64,000 nucleotides of DNA, taken from contig JAHBXC010000004.1 of assembly GCA_019636675.1 (NCBI GenBank), forward strand, positions 95,989 through 159,988. Reading direction: 5' to 3'. A model generated the notes under the pieces. It had not been told where the DNA came from. It saw nothing but the letters and a program-made list of their open reading frames with translations, and did no database searches. The position numbers and the translations under genes were made by a program. Origin of the DNA: Phycisphaeraceae bacterium. Lineage in GTDB: Bacteria; Planctomycetota; Phycisphaerae; Phycisphaerales; UBA1924. Positions 37,059 to 46,431 of the stretch are shown here, in pieces; the stretch's first letter is position 1; every line of letters begins with the position of its first letter.

Positions 37059-37970
37059 GTGAGCACCACCCACGCCCGCGAGCCCTCGCTTCTCCACGAC
37101 GACCTCCCGCCCCCCGACGCGTCGGGGCGGAGGGTCCACCCCGGCGCGTTCGTGCACGCGACCGCCGAGCTGGGCGAGGGCGTGACGATCGGCGCCGGCG
37201 CACGCGTCGGCCCGCGCTGCGTCATCGGCGACCGCACCGTGCTGCACCCCGGCGCGATCGTGGTCAGCCACACAACCATGGGCGCCGACAACGCGGTCCA
37301 CCCCTTCGCCGTCATCGGGGGAGACCCGCAGGACCGCGCGTACAAGCCCGACAACCCCGGGCGCGTCGTCATCGGCGACCGCAACATCTTCCGCGAGCAC
37401 GTCACCGTCTCGCGCAGCACCGGCGACGAGCGACCCACCCGCATCGGCAGCGGGTGCATGTTCATGGCCAACGCCCACGCCGGGCACAACGCGATCGTCG
37501 GCAACAGCGTGGTGCTCGTGAACAGCGCCGTGCTCGCCGGCTGGACCGAGGTGGGCGACAACACCACGCTCTCGGGCTTCGCCGGGGTGCACCAGTTCTG
37601 TCGCGTGGGAGAGGGCGTGATCCTGCAGGGCGGCTCGATCGCGACCAAGCACATCCCGCCCTTCACGATCTGCTCGTCCTTCAACCAGATCGCGGGCCTG
37701 AACCGCGTGGGCATCCGGCGCAATCCCGCGCTGACGCCGCGCGAGCGCTCCGACATCCGCGACGCGTTCCGCGCGTTCTACGCCGGGCGAGAGGTGCGCT
37801 CCTTCGCCGAGCGCCTGAGCGCCCTCGAAAAACTCGACCTCGCGCCCGCCGCCGAACGCTTCCGCGCCTTCATCGTGAACGCGGCCAACGAGCAGGGGCG
37901 TTTCAAGCGGGGCGTCGCGCCCAAGCGCGTGCGCCGCCACGCCCAGGACAGCGGGGACGACGCCGAATGA
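37059..37970 (+). CDS. lpxA: Acyl-ACP:UDP-GlcNAc O-acyltransferase LpxA
   Basis: 303 residues. Left-handed beta-helix hexapeptide repeats run from about 25 to 190 (VHATAELGEGVTIGAGARVG, VIGDRTVLHPGAIV); the catalytic His lies in FMANAHAGHNAIVG; VGIRRNPALTPRERSDIRDA and the C-terminal helical part are typical. It begins lipid A synthesis, using 3-hydroxyacyl-ACP. The N-terminus (~30 residues) and C-terminal basic tail are longer than in E. coli. Start is GTG; the pgl gene overlaps its stop (ATGA). Presence of lpxA shows an LPS-type outer membrane. Confidence 0.93.
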   Translation: MSTTHAREPSLLHDDLPPPDASGRRVHPGAFVHATAELGEGVTIGAGARVGPRCVIGDRTVLHPGAIVVSHTTMGADNAVHPFAVIGGDPQDRAYKPDNPGRVVIGDRNIFREHVTVSRSTGDERPTRIGSGCMFMANAHAGHNAIVGNSVVLVNSAVLAGWTEVGDNTTLSGFAGVHQFCRVGEGVILQGGSIATKHIPPFTICSSFNQIAGLNRVGIRRNPALTPRERSDIRDAFRAFYAGREVRSFAERLSALEKLDLAPAAERFRAFIVNAANEQGRFKRGVAPKRVRRHAQDSGDDAE

Positions 37971-38764
37971 GCGACCACATCTCCCTCGAGCACGCCGTCA
38001 CGCCCCCGGCCCTGCCGGGAGAGGTCGTCGTGCGCGACACGCCCCACGATGTCTTCGACGCGCTGGCCGCGGACTTCCACATGCACGCGCTCAACTGCGC
38101 GCGCGCGTTCGGCTCGTTCCACATCGCGCTCTCGGGCGGGTCGACGCCCCTGCCCTTCTACCAGCAACTGATGTACGACCCCCAGCACCGCTCGCTGCCG
38201 TGGGACAAGACGCACCTGTGGGTCGTCGACGAGCGCCGCGTGCCCTTCGAGGACGAGCGCAGCAACTACGCCATGCTGCGCGACATCTTCGTCGAGCACT
38301 CCGGCATGGCCCGCTCCCACGCGCACCCGATGGACCCCCATCGCGACGACGCCGACATCGCCTACGAGTCGAAGATCGTGCACGAGCTCTCGTCGCGAGG
38401 GCGCGGCCTCGACAGGCTCGACTTCGTGCTCCTGGGCATGGGCGACGACGCGCACACCGCGAGTCTGTTCCCACACACCCCCCCGGTGCGCGAGACGCGC
38501 CGGCTCGTGCGCATGAACGACGGGCCCGGCGTCACGCCCCCGGCGCGCATCACGATGACGCTGCCCCTGCTCAACGCGTCGCGATTCGTCGCGGTGCTCG
38601 TGATCGGCAAGAAGAAGCGCGACACCCTCGCGCGCGTCGCGCAGGCCTTCGAACGCGAGCCCCGCCCGGCAGACCCGACAACCGTCGACGAGCTGCCCAT
38701 CCTGGGTGTTCGCCCCCTCGGCGGCGAGCTGCGCTGGTACCTCGACGCAGAGGCGTGCGGGTAA
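37967..38764 (+). CDS. pgl: 6-phosphogluconolactonase
   Basis: 265 residues of the DevB/Pgl (NagB-like) family: HIALSGGSTPLPFYQQL, THLWVVDERRVPFEDERSNYAMLR, LDFVLLGMGDDAHTASLFPHTP are the three diagnostic blocks. It hydrolyses 6-phosphogluconolactone in the pentose phosphate pathway. Coupled to lpxA by an ATGA overlap. Zwf and Gnd are not in the window. Confidence 0.93.
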   Translation: MSDHISLEHAVTPPALPGEVVVRDTPHDVFDALAADFHMHALNCARAFGSFHIALSGGSTPLPFYQQLMYDPQHRSLPWDKTHLWVVDERRVPFEDERSNYAMLRDIFVEHSGMARSHAHPMDPHRDDADIAYESKIVHELSSRGRGLDRLDFVLLGMGDDAHTASLFPHTPPVRETRRLVRMNDGPGVTPPARITMTLPLLNASRFVAVLVIGKKKRDTLARVAQAFEREPRPADPTTVDELPILGVRPLGGELRWYLDAEACG

Positions 38765-38773
38765 CCAGCGACC

Positions 38774-40273
38774 TCACCCCCTCATCCGAGCCCTCATCTG
38801 TCGCGGCCTGGGAATCCCCAGCTTGTCCATGCGCGACAGGAGCGTCTGCGGGTTCATGCCCAGTTTCTTCGCCGCGCCGTCGTCGCCGAACACGCGGTAG
38901 TCGTTTGTCTCCAGCGCGTGCATGATCTGCAGGCGCTGCAACTGCTCCGCCGTCAGGTCCAGCAGCACATCGCGCGGCGTCTCCTCGTTGCGCCCGGATC
39001 GCCCGCCCTCGCCCCCCTGCCCGGGCGTGGGCGCGTCGGGCAGCTCGATCTCGAGCTCGGGCCCGTCGGCGAGCAGCGTCGCGCGCTCGACCGAGTTCTC
39101 CAGCTCGCGCACGTTGCCGGGCCAGCGGTACGCCAGCACGCGGCGCATGCTCCGCTCGCTCAGGGGCAGCGCGGGCCGGCCCATCCTGCGCGCGTGCTTC
39201 TCGTGCAGAAACTCGATGAGCGCGCGCAGGTCGTCGCGCCGGTCGCGCAGCGGCGGCGCGTCGATGCGGAACACATTGAGCCGGTAGAACAGGTCCTCGC
39301 GGAACCGCCCGCGCTCGACCTGCTTCGCCAGGTCGCGGTGCGTGGCGGCGATGAGGCGCACATCGACGCGGATCGTCTCCGCCCCGCCCACGCGCTCGAA
39401 GAGCCCGTTCTGCAGCACGCGCAGCAGCTTCGCCTGCGCCGCCGGAGACAGCTCCGCGATCTCGTCGAGGAACAGCGTCCCGGTGTCGGCGAGCTCGAAC
39501 TTGCCCAGGCGCTGGCGGTCGGCGCCGGTGAACGCGCCGCGCTCGTGCCCGAACAGCTCGGACTCGATGAGCGTCTCGGGGAGCGCCGCACAGTTGACGG
39601 CGATGAACGCCTGGTGCGCGCGCCGGGACTTCGCGTGGATCGCGCGCGCGATCAGGTCCTTGCCCGAGCCCGTCTCGCCGTGGACGAGCACCGTCGCGTC
39701 GGCGGTCGCGACGCGCTCGATCTGGTCGAACACGCGCAGCATGGGCGCCGAACCCCCGATGATGTCGGGGGGCGTCGAGAAGTCGCCCGCCGTCTCGCGC
39801 TGGATCGCGCCAAGACGCTCTCGCGCACGCTCCGCCCTCGCGAGCTGCTCGCGCAGCCGGTTCAGCTCGTCGCGCAGCGCCGTCCGCGACGACGCGTCCA
39901 CCAGCGTTACCACGGCGTGCGCGCCCCCGGGCGCCCCCTCGCCCAGACGCTCGGCCCACACATCCGCGACGGCGTCCGGACCGGCCCCCATCGCCGACGA
40001 CCTCGACATCGCGACATCCGTCAGGTGCGCGCGCAGCGCGTCGCTCGCCAGGGCCTCCTGAAGGCGACGGACGACCGACTCGCCCGCCGCGAAGAGGTCC
40101 GCCGACGGCGCGGCGACCAGCTGGTCAGCACGCGACACCACCCGCTCCGCGGCCGCCCGGTTGGCGAACACCACCCGCCAACCTCCGTCCACGAGCACGA
40201 CTCCCACGCCGAGATGGTCGAGGAGAGGGCCAGCCGAGCGAAGGGAGTCATACGCCATACCCGAGTATGACAT
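38774..40273 (-). CDS. Sigma54-dependent transcriptional activator (PAS-AAA-Fis)
   Basis: 499 residues. The N-terminal ~100 residues are PAS-like ([25 protein letters not shown]), then a coiled coil (about 130-160), and an AAA+ domain with Walker [16 protein letters not shown], the sigma54-contact loop [21 protein letters not shown] (intact GAFTGA), Walker [14 protein letters not shown] and the arginine-finger region. The C-terminus holds a Fis-type helix-turn-helix ([23 protein letters not shown]). No receiver domain, so the PAS domain likely senses a signal directly. Start may be ATG 40273 or the ATG at 40255. An 18-bp palindrome lies over the start and a sigma54-like promoter diverges from it. 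Confidence 0.93.
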   Translation of the reverse strand: MSYSGMAYDSLRSAGPLLDHLGVGVVLVDGGWRVVFANRAAAERVVSRADQLVAAPSADLFAAGESVVRRLQEALASDALRAHLTDVAMSRSSAMGAGPDAVADVWAERLGEGAPGGAHAVVTLVDASSRTALRDELNRLREQLARAERARERLGAIQRETAGDFSTPPDIIGGSAPMLRVFDQIERVATADATVLVHGETGSGKDLIARAIHAKSRRAHQAFIAVNCAALPETLIESELFGHERGAFTGADRQRLGKFELADTGTLFLDEIAELSPAAQAKLLRVLQNGLFERVGGAETIRVDVRLIAATHRDLAKQVERGRFREDLFYRLNVFRIDAPPLRDRRDDLRALIEFLHEKHARRMGRPALPLSERSMRRVLAYRWPGNVRELENSVERATLLADGPELEIELPDAPTPGQGGEGGRSGRNEETPRDVLLDLTAEQLQRLQIMHALETNDYRVFGDDGAAKKLGMNPQTLLSRMDKLGIPRPRQMRARMRG

Positions 40274-40281
40274 ATCATACT
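40264..40281. promoter_or_regulatory. 18-bp palindrome over the start of the sigma54 activator gene
   Basis: AGTATGA-CATA-TCATACT: perfect 7-bp arms in an AT-rich island (40264-40340) within a very GC-rich genome. It contains TATGAT and CATACT hexamers on the minus strand that could be -10 elements, so a bound protein would block transcription; autoregulation is possible. Confidence 0.5.
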
Positions 40282-40390
40282 TTCGGATTCAACTACTTCG
40301 ATTCGTAATTCTGATTGTTGAATGTCACGATTTTCTCTGTGAAGTGCCCGGAGATGCCGTCTGGAGCGTCTGGGATGGGCTCGGACCGTC

Positions 40391-40405
40391 TGGCACGCCC
40401 TTTGA
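40391..40405 (+). promoter_or_regulatory. Sigma54-like (-24/-12) promoter, one mismatch
   Basis: TGGCACG, four bases, then TTGAA matches the -24/-12 consensus TGGCACGN4TTGCW except that the -12 GC is GA. It lies 120 bp from the start of a sigma54 activator, pointing away from it. Three GTCTGG repeats occur just upstream (40361-40394). No protein gene follows; a hairpin-rich region does. Confidence 0.4.
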
Positions 40406-40524
40406 AATGTGTTCTCTGTCGAACGGCGTCTCCGGCGCCAAGGCCCCCCAGGGATGCTGGGAGGAGCGAGAGAGAGACCACGAGAGACCGGCGTCCGTGA
40501 TGGGGATGGCCGGCTCGTGGGGAC

Positions 40525-40975
40525 GGGCGCGGATGAGAGAGCCGCGCCCGGTCAAGGGGAGAGCGACTCGTTCCCAGATGGGGAGCTGATCGCCAAGGCG
40601 CCGTTCGACGCTTCGCACACGGGCCGGAAGGCCCTTCCTTGAGGATCGATCGGGCGGGAACGCCCTGATCAACGCCCGGATCACCCGCCGGGCGCACTCC
40701 GACGCGCATGGCGCGTCGACAGCCCAGGCTCGAAAGGGCCGGGCCGGGTGAAGGGGATTGGCTCGGGCTGGGGAAAGCCCGCCCCGAGCCATTCGTAGAT
40801 ACCCGGACGCGGCGTTCGCGTCCCGAGACGGGGAACACCGGAGCCGACCCTTGCCTTCGCGGCTCCGCCGTTCTCGACACTGACCCGGATACCGACGCGG
40901 AAACGCCTCGACCCGGTAGCCATACCGAATCCCGATCACGCGGCGTCGTCGTCGCACTCTGTGCGCCGACGACGC
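40525..40975 (+). ncRNA. Candidate structured non-coding RNA region
   Basis: No convincing protein frame exists on either strand in 40274-41194. Instead perfect or near-perfect hairpins follow one another: 40525-40549 (8 bp), 40621-40634 (5 bp, GGAA loop), 40648-40670 (9 bp with one bulge, GGAA loop), 40673-40694 (7 bp), 40701-40717 (7 bp), 40760-40790 (8 bp), 40805-40823 (7 bp), 40839-40867 (8 bp), 40893-40910 (6 bp with one mismatch, GAAA loop) and 40943-40975 (9 bp plus inner 4 bp). GNRA-type tetraloops occur only in the plus-strand reading. Signatures of RNase P, tmRNA, 4.5S RNA or common riboswitches were looked for and not seen. It could be a large structured RNA expressed from the sigma54-like promoter, or decayed sequence with high GC folding. 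Confidence 0.4.
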
Positions 40976-41112
40976 TTCCTCCGAGAATCCACCCCACGCG
41001 CCGGACTCGCCGCACGCCGACACACACCGGCGAGCGAGCTCAGGACCCCGGCGCCAGATCGACGGGCCAAGGCATTCCCCCGTCGTGCGAGAATCGGCTC
41101 CGAGGAGAGAGC

Positions 41113-41160
41113 GACGACACACACAGGCGCCCGCGGCTGCACAGGCACGCGGGCGTCGTC
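41113..41160 (-). terminator. Hairpin after the acylphosphatase gene
   Basis: CGCCCGCG (41128-41135) pairs with CGCGGGCG (41148-41155), and GACGAC (41113-41118) with GTCGTC (41155-41160) in an outer helix. It begins 35 nt past the acyP stop; no U-run. Confidence 0.45.
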
Positions 41161-41194
41161 GCGCGCGATCATCGAGAACCCCCGCCCCGCTCGA

Positions 41195-41458
41195 TCACCT
41201 GATCTCGAACCCCGGGTACCCACGCTCCGCCTCGAACGCTTCGAGTTCCTCGGAGCGGATCTTCTCGTGGAGCGCCGCTCGCAACGCGTCGAGGTACTTC
41301 TCGAGCTGCTCCTCGTCGCCCTCGACGACGAGGAAGACCGACCCGTCGGGCTCGTTTCGCACGAACCCGGTCACCGGGAAGTCTCTCGCGAGGTCCTTCG
41401 CCGTTGCGCGAAAGCCGACGCCCTGCACCATGCCGTGGAAAGTGACCTGGTATCGCAT
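41195..41458 (-). CDS. acyP: Acylphosphatase
   Basis: 87 residues, the usual size. VQGVGFRATAKDLARD contains the phosphate-binding loop with the catalytic Arg, and VTGFVRNEPDGSVFLVVEGD the catalytic Asn. It hydrolyses acyl phosphates such as carbamoyl- or acetyl-phosphate. No ribosome site; a TACAAT hexamer ends 7 nt before the ATG. Confidence 0.95.
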   Translation of the reverse strand: MRYQVTFHGMVQGVGFRATAKDLARDFPVTGFVRNEPDGSVFLVVEGDEEQLEKYLDALRAALHEKIRSEELEAFEAERGYPGFEIR

Positions 41459-41465
41459 GCCAGCG

Positions 41466-41471
41466 ATTGTA
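41466..41471 (-). promoter_or_regulatory. Leaderless-type -10 element of acyP
   Basis: TACAAT on the minus strand, 7 nt before the acyP ATG. Confidence 0.5.
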
Positions 41472-41581
41472 CAGGACAACCCGGGCTCCGCGACCCGGCT
41501 TGCGTCCGCCCTCGGCCCGCCGGTACGCTGCCCACGCACAGCCGCCCGACTTGGGGAGTCGGGCGCGAGGAGACACCGGGA

Positions 41582-42184
41582 ATGACCCTCCACCGCTCGC
41601 TCGTCGTCGTCGCCGCCGGCATGCTCCCGTTCGGCGTCGCGGCATCCGCCTCGCCGATTCTGGTCACCTACGACATGATCGCCGATCTCGAGATCAACGG
41701 CGTGATGCATCACCACGCGCACACCGTCGCCACGCTGAAGGGACGCACCGAGGATCTCGTCGAGACGCCCTCGGTCGCCGGCCCGGCGTTCACGCTGCCC
41801 GTGGGCATCGATGTCCGCGTCGAAGGCGTCGACAGTTTCTTCTTCTACACCGAGGTCGTCGCCTTCGCGCACCCGGAGTTTGGGTATATCGGCCTGCGCT
41901 CCTCCCCCTCCAACGCGATCGCCTTCGCGTTCATCTCCTCCGACGCCGTCGGCTTCGACCTCAGCCGCGACTGGGGGCCCGCCCCGCTCGGCGGCGGGGG
42001 TGGGACCCCGACCACGATCCTCCACGTCTCCATCGGAGTGCTGGCGTTCCACGCCGTCCACTCCGGCACCCTGCGCGCCGAAGCCATGCCTTCCCCCGGG
42101 GCCGGGGCCCTCCTCGCCGGGGCGGCCCTCGCAGGCGTCTGCCGACGCCGCCGAACAGCCCCGGATGGTCCGAAAAACGCGTAA
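41582..42184 (+). CDS. Secreted PEP-CTERM-like protein
   Basis: 200 residues. Signal peptide (1-24, ending SASA-SPI), a beta-rich middle domain with His-rich stretch NGVMHHHAHTVATL, and a C-terminal sorting signal: MPSPGAGALLAGAALAGVC followed by RRRR, i.e. a Pro-rich motif, a Gly/Ala helix and a basic end as in PEP-CTERM proteins processed by exosortase. GAGGAGAC lies upstream of the ATG. The core domain is not recognised. It diverges from acyP by 123 nt. Confidence 0.75.
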   Translation: MTLHRSLVVVAAGMLPFGVAASASPILVTYDMIADLEINGVMHHHAHTVATLKGRTEDLVETPSVAGPAFTLPVGIDVRVEGVDSFFFYTEVVAFAHPEFGYIGLRSSPSNAIAFAFISSDAVGFDLSRDWGPAPLGGGGGTPTTILHVSIGVLAFHAVHSGTLRAEAMPSPGAGALLAGAALAGVCRRRRTAPDGPKNA

Positions 42185-42250
42185 AACGGGCCGACTCTGC
42201 GAGTTTTGTCGACAAGGGCCCGAGTTCGTTTGACCGCCCCCCGGCGTGGG

Positions 42251-42424
42251 CTAGTCTTCCCTTGCCAGTTCCTGCGCCCACCACGCGCTCGTGACTTCGA
42301 CAGGTAACGCCTGCGCAAGCCGAGCCATCCTCCACGGGCAAATGGGGCTGTCGGGCTCGCGCACGGAATAATGCGCGCAGTCGCGGCGGCTCGACGAGCA
42401 GCGACTCGTCGGACGGGTTGACAC
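42251..42424 (-). CDS. Small Cys/Trp-containing protein (possible)
   Basis: 57 residues from a GTG at 42424 (frame open further, to 42478). CSSSRRDCAHYSVREPDSPI then CPWRMARLAQALPVEV and SAWWAQELARED looks like real protein: three Cys, an amphipathic helix and a Trp pair, unlike the Arg/Pro/Ala text of shadow frames. Cys spacing might bind a metal. It lies in the 313-nt gap between the PEP-CTERM gene and dnaG, on the opposite strand to both. Otherwise that gap shows only a GC hairpin at 42392-42411. Confidence 0.45.
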   Translation of the reverse strand: MSTRPTSRCSSSRRDCAHYSVREPDSPICPWRMARLAQALPVEVTSAWWAQELARED

Positions 42425-42497
42425 GGACGCGAAGGATTCGCGCCCGGTTGCCTTGGTCCGTCCTTCGCTCGTCGCCACCGTTCTTCCTTCACATCGC

Positions 42498-44378
42498 GTG
42501 CCGCAGGCCCGTCCGTTCCAGAACGACGATCGTCAGAGAGTCCTCGACGCTTCGGACATCGTCCGACTCGTGGGCGAGCATGTCCAATTGCGCCCCAAGG
42601 GACGCGAGTTCGTCTGCGTCTGCCCCTTCCACGACGACCACAAGCCCTCCATGTACGTCGTCCCCTCCAAGCAGATCTACCACTGCTTCTCCTGCGGCGC
42701 CGGGGGCAACGCGCTCGACTTCGTCATCAACTACTTCAAGATGGATTTCCGCGAGGCCCTCAAATTCCTCGCCGATCGCGCGGGCGTCGAACTCACGCCC
42801 TGGAACCCGCGACCAGACGCCGCCAACGCTGCGCAAGGCGACAGCGAGTCCCGTTCAACTCGCGCGCAGCTCTTCGACGCCGCCGCCTTCGCCCACGACT
42901 TCTTCCGCACCATCCTCCGCCACGCCGAGCACGGCGCCGTCGCCCGCGAGACAGTCCAGAAGCGCGCCATCGCGCCGCAGATGGTCGAGGAGTTCGGCAT
43001 CGGCGCCGCCCCCGACCGCTGGGACGGGCTCGAACGCACCATCGCCTCCAAGAACATGGACCCGGCGCCCTTCCTCGCGCTGGGCCTGCTCAAGCGCCGC
43101 GAGCGTGAAACGGGAATGTACGACGCGCTGCGCCACCGCCTGATCTTCCCGATCCACGACCAGATCGGGCGCGTGATCGGCTTCGGCGGGCGCAAGATGC
43201 GCGACGAGGACGAGCCCAAGTACCTGAACAGCCCCGAGTCCGCGCTCTTCGACAAGGGCAAGAACCTCTACGCCCTCCACTTGGCGCGCAAGGCCATCCA
43301 GGACACCAAGACCGCGATCATCACCGAGGGCTACACCGATGTCATCGCCTGCCACCAGGCCGGCGTGCGCAACGTCGTCGCCACGCTCGGCACCTCGCTC
43401 ACGCGCGACCACGCGCGCCAGCTCGAACGCCTTTGCGACACCGTCGTCCTGCTCTTCGACGCCGACGAAGCCGGCCAGCGCGCCGCCGATCGAGCCATCG
43501 AGATCTTCTTCAACGCGCCCATCGATGTGAAGATGTGCGTCCTCCCCGGGGGCAAAGACCCCGACGAACTCCTCAAGCAGGAGGGCGGCGCCGAACGCTT
43601 CCGCGAGGCGCTCGCCGGCGCGATGGACGCGCTGGATTTCCGCTTCGCGCGACTGCGCCAGCGCGCCGCCGGCGAGGGCATGTCGAGCGTCGCGAAGCTC
43701 GTCGAGAACGACGCGCAGCGCCTCGTCGAGCTGGGCCTGCTCAACCTCGAGCCCATCCGCAAGCGGCGCGTCGTGCGCCGGCTCGCGACGATCGCCGGCG
43801 TCACGGAATCCGACATCGAGCAGACCCTCCGCCGCCACGCGTCCAGGAGCGCGAGCAGGCCCGCGCGCGTGGGCGAGAACGACGCGACCGACCCCGACGC
43901 CGCCCCCACCGGCTCGGCCCGCGCAGGCCTGGGCGTCATCCCCAACGGCCCCGGCGAGCAGGCGCTCGGCGCGCTGCTGGCAGACCCCACGCTGTTCCAC
44001 GACCTGCGCGACGACGAGGTCGGCGCCCTCGAGGCGCACCGCTTCACGCACCCGGCGTGCGCCGAGGTCGCCCAGACCCTCCTCGCCATGCTGCACGCCG
44101 GCGACGACTGCGCCGCGACCTCGCTCCTCGCAGCGATGCCATCCGCCAACGCGCGCACCGGCGCTGGCGAGCTGATGATGCGCGCCGAACTCCCCTGCGA
44201 AGGGGACCGCGCGCGGCGGCTCAAGACCCTGCGCGACTGCCTCGCACGCCTCGACGTCGCCGCCGCTCGCGCCACCGCGACCGATTCCAACGCCCGATTC
44301 CAGGCGCTGCTCGAGGCGCACGCGCGCCACGGGCGCATGCCCACCGCCGTCCCCAGACCCGCCAGCACACCCCCCTGA
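42498..44378 (+). CDS. dnaG: DNA primase DnaG
   Basis: 626 residues from the GTG at 42498 (an upstream TTG at 42453 is possible). The N-terminal zinc domain shows CVCPFHDDHKPSMYVVPSKQ and YHCFSCGAGGNALDFV; the catalytic core has RLIFPIHDQIGRVIGFGGR, KTAIITEGYTDVIACHQAG and the Toprim DADEAGQRA with KMCVLPGGKDPDELL. It synthesises RNA primers for replication. The C-terminal ~200 residues are divergent. It is followed by rpoD after 127 nt, recalling the macromolecular-synthesis operon, but rpsU is absent. Confidence 0.95.
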   Translation: MPQARPFQNDDRQRVLDASDIVRLVGEHVQLRPKGREFVCVCPFHDDHKPSMYVVPSKQIYHCFSCGAGGNALDFVINYFKMDFREALKFLADRAGVELTPWNPRPDAANAAQGDSESRSTRAQLFDAAAFAHDFFRTILRHAEHGAVARETVQKRAIAPQMVEEFGIGAAPDRWDGLERTIASKNMDPAPFLALGLLKRRERETGMYDALRHRLIFPIHDQIGRVIGFGGRKMRDEDEPKYLNSPESALFDKGKNLYALHLARKAIQDTKTAIITEGYTDVIACHQAGVRNVVATLGTSLTRDHARQLERLCDTVVLLFDADEAGQRAADRAIEIFFNAPIDVKMCVLPGGKDPDELLKQEGGAERFREALAGAMDALDFRFARLRQRAAGEGMSSVAKLVENDAQRLVELGLLNLEPIRKRRVVRRLATIAGVTESDIEQTLRRHASRSASRPARVGENDATDPDAAPTGSARAGLGVIPNGPGEQALGALLADPTLFHDLRDDEVGALEAHRFTHPACAEVAQTLLAMLHAGDDCAATSLLAAMPSANARTGAGELMMRAELPCEGDRARRLKTLRDCLARLDVAAARATATDSNARFQALLEAHARHGRMPTAVPRPASTPP

Positions 44379-44505
44379 TCTGATCCATCGATTCTCGCTC
44401 GGCTTTGTCCCGCAACCTCACGCCTCTGCGCTCCAATAACCAGCGTCTCGTTTCGCCTCTCCGCTCCGCGCTGCCCACGATACGACCCTCCCGGAGAAGT
44501 CCCCC

Positions 44506-46362
44506 GTGCCCGCACACACGAAACTCCCCGAGACCTTCGGCGACCGACTCCGCACCCTCTTCCAGCGCTCCCTCGAGCGCGGCTGGATGGGCTACGACGA
44601 GCTCAACGACGACATCCCCGACGATCTCTGCGACATGATGCGCATCGACGAGGTCCTCCACGAGGCCGACCGACTCGCGATCCCCTTCAAGGACCTGCGC
44701 GATGTCCGGTGCTGGCGCCTGCGCGAAGCCGCGCGCGTCGCCTCCGAGAACGCCCTCGCCCTCGCCAGCGGCCAGACCCCCGCCGCGCCAGACAACGCGC
44801 AGCAGACCGCGTCGCTCAACGGCTCCGCGAAGTCCGTCGCCGCCCAGAAGGCCCGCGCCGAACGCCTCTTCATGAGCGCCATCGACGAGGGCCTCCTCGA
44901 CGAGGACGAGGCCCGCGAGCTCGCCCGCGCCCTCGAGGCCGACAGCGCCACCAAGCGCATCGACGACCCGGTGCGCATGTACCTGACCCAGATGGGCTCC
45001 ATCCCCCTCCTCACCCGCGACGAGGAGGTCCGACTCGCCAAGAAGATCGAACTCACGCGCATGGTCTATCGCCGGCGCGTCCTCGAACTCGACTACTGCG
45101 CCGCGCAGGCCCTCGACACGCTCCTCCAGGTCGAGCGCGGCGAGCTGCCCTTCGACCGCACCATGCGCATCTCCACCGCCGAGGCCGACAGCAAGGGCAA
45201 GCTCGGCAAGCGCATCCCCGCCAACGCGCCCACCATCCGCAAACTCCTCGAACTCGCGCGCGCCGACTGGGAAGCCCTCGTCGAGGCCCGCGCCGCCAAA
45301 GACGCCAAGGCCATCGAGTCCATCGAGGCCCGCCTCGCCACGCGCCGCCGGCGCATCGCCACGCTCTGCGAAGAGTGCACCCTGCGCACCAGCCGCCTCA
45401 CGCCCATCTTCCGCAAGCTCAAGAGCGTCGCCCAGAAGATGGCCGAGCTCCAGCGCGAGATCGCCAAGGCCGCCCGCGGCGCCTCGCGCTACGACGCCGA
45501 CGACGTCGCCGTCATGAAGGAAGAACTCGCCGGCCTGCGCACCCTCGTCTGCGCCGACCCCGAAGAGCTCATGCGCCGCATCCAGGTCGTCGACACCATC
45601 TACTGGGAATACGAGCAGGCCAAGCGCGACCTCTCCGGAGGCAACCTCCGCCTGGTCGTCTCCATCGCCAAGAAGTACCGCAACCGCGGCCTGTCCTTCC
45701 TCGACATCATCCAGGAGGGCAACACCGGGCTGATGCGCGCCGTCGACAAGTACGAGTACAAGCGCGGCTACAAGTTCTCCACCTACGCCACCTGGTGGAT
45801 CCGGCAGGCCATCACCCGCGCCATCGCCGACCACGCGCGCACCATCCGCATCCCGGTCCACATGATCGAGACGATGACCAAACTGCGCACCATCCAGAAA
45901 GCGCTCCTCCAGGAGATGGGCATCGAGCCCACGATGGAAGAGGTGGCCGAGCGCGCGAAGATGACCACCGACGAGGTGCGCCGCGTCCTCAAGATCTCGC
46001 GCCACCCCGTTTCCCTCGACCGACCCGTCGGCGAGAACGAAGACTCCTACTTCGGCGACTTCATCGAGGACGAGCGCCAGGAAGCGCCGGCCTCCACCGC
46101 CGGCAACGAGATGCTCAAGAACCGCATCGAGCAGGTGCTCAAGACCCTCACCTACCGCGAGCGCGAGATCATCAAACTCCGCTACGGCATCGGCGACGGC
46201 TACACCTACACCCTCGAAGAAGTCGGACGCATCTTCAAGGTCACCCGTGAACGCGTGCGACAGGTCGAGGCCAAGGCCATCCGCAAACTCCAGCACCCCG
46301 TCCGCTCGCGCAAACTCGCCGGCTTCCTCGAGAACTCCCGCGAATCGCAGCTGACGGAATAA
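44506..46362 (+). CDS. rpoD: RNA polymerase sigma factor RpoD (sigma70)
   Basis: 618 residues. Region 1.1-like N-terminus, region 1.2 ([20 protein letters not shown]), a ~200-residue non-conserved region, region 2 ([57 protein letters not shown]), region 3 ([19 protein letters not shown]) and region 4 helix-turn-helix ([20 protein letters not shown]). The full domain set marks it as the housekeeping sigma. GTG start with GGAG upstream. A hairpin at 46372-46398 follows. Confidence 0.96.
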   Translation: MPAHTKLPETFGDRLRTLFQRSLERGWMGYDELNDDIPDDLCDMMRIDEVLHEADRLAIPFKDLRDVRCWRLREAARVASENALALASGQTPAAPDNAQQTASLNGSAKSVAAQKARAERLFMSAIDEGLLDEDEARELARALEADSATKRIDDPVRMYLTQMGSIPLLTRDEEVRLAKKIELTRMVYRRRVLELDYCAAQALDTLLQVERGELPFDRTMRISTAEADSKGKLGKRIPANAPTIRKLLELARADWEALVEARAAKDAKAIESIEARLATRRRRIATLCEECTLRTSRLTPIFRKLKSVAQKMAELQREIAKAARGASRYDADDVAVMKEELAGLRTLVCADPEELMRRIQVVDTIYWEYEQAKRDLSGGNLRLVVSIAKKYRNRGLSFLDIIQEGNTGLMRAVDKYEYKRGYKFSTYATWWIRQAITRAIADHARTIRIPVHMIETMTKLRTIQKALLQEMGIEPTMEEVAERAKMTTDEVRRVLKISRHPVSLDRPVGENEDSYFGDFIEDERQEAPASTAGNEMLKNRIEQVLKTLTYREREIIKLRYGIGDGYTYTLEEVGRIFKVTRERVRQVEAKAIRKLQHPVRSRKLAGFLENSRESQLTE

Positions 46363-46371
46363 TCTCGGCGC

Positions 46372-46398
46372 CATCACACGAGCGCAGCGAGTGTGATG
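46372..46398 (+). terminator. Hairpin after rpoD
   Basis: CATCACAC (46372-46379) pairs perfectly with GTGTGATG (46391-46398) 9 nt after the stop; no U-run. Confidence 0.5.
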
Positions 46399-46431
46399 CG
46401 ATCTTCCATCGATCCGCATCAACAAGAGATT

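Noticed and set aside
40380..41190. RNase P RNA, tmRNA, 4.5S RNA or a common riboswitch
   Set aside because: The conserved core strings of these RNAs (for example GAGGAAAGTC, a T-arm near a CCA end, or a cobalamin box) were looked for on both strands and not found.
40293..41202. Long open frames on both strands in the hairpin-rich region
   Set aside because: Their translations are Arg/Pro/Ser-rich without domain-like texture, no ribosome sites, and they overlap each other; at this GC content stop codons are rare by chance.
42418..42423. Perfect TTGACA as -35 element for dnaG
   Set aside because: No acceptable -10 hexamer lies 16-18 nt downstream.
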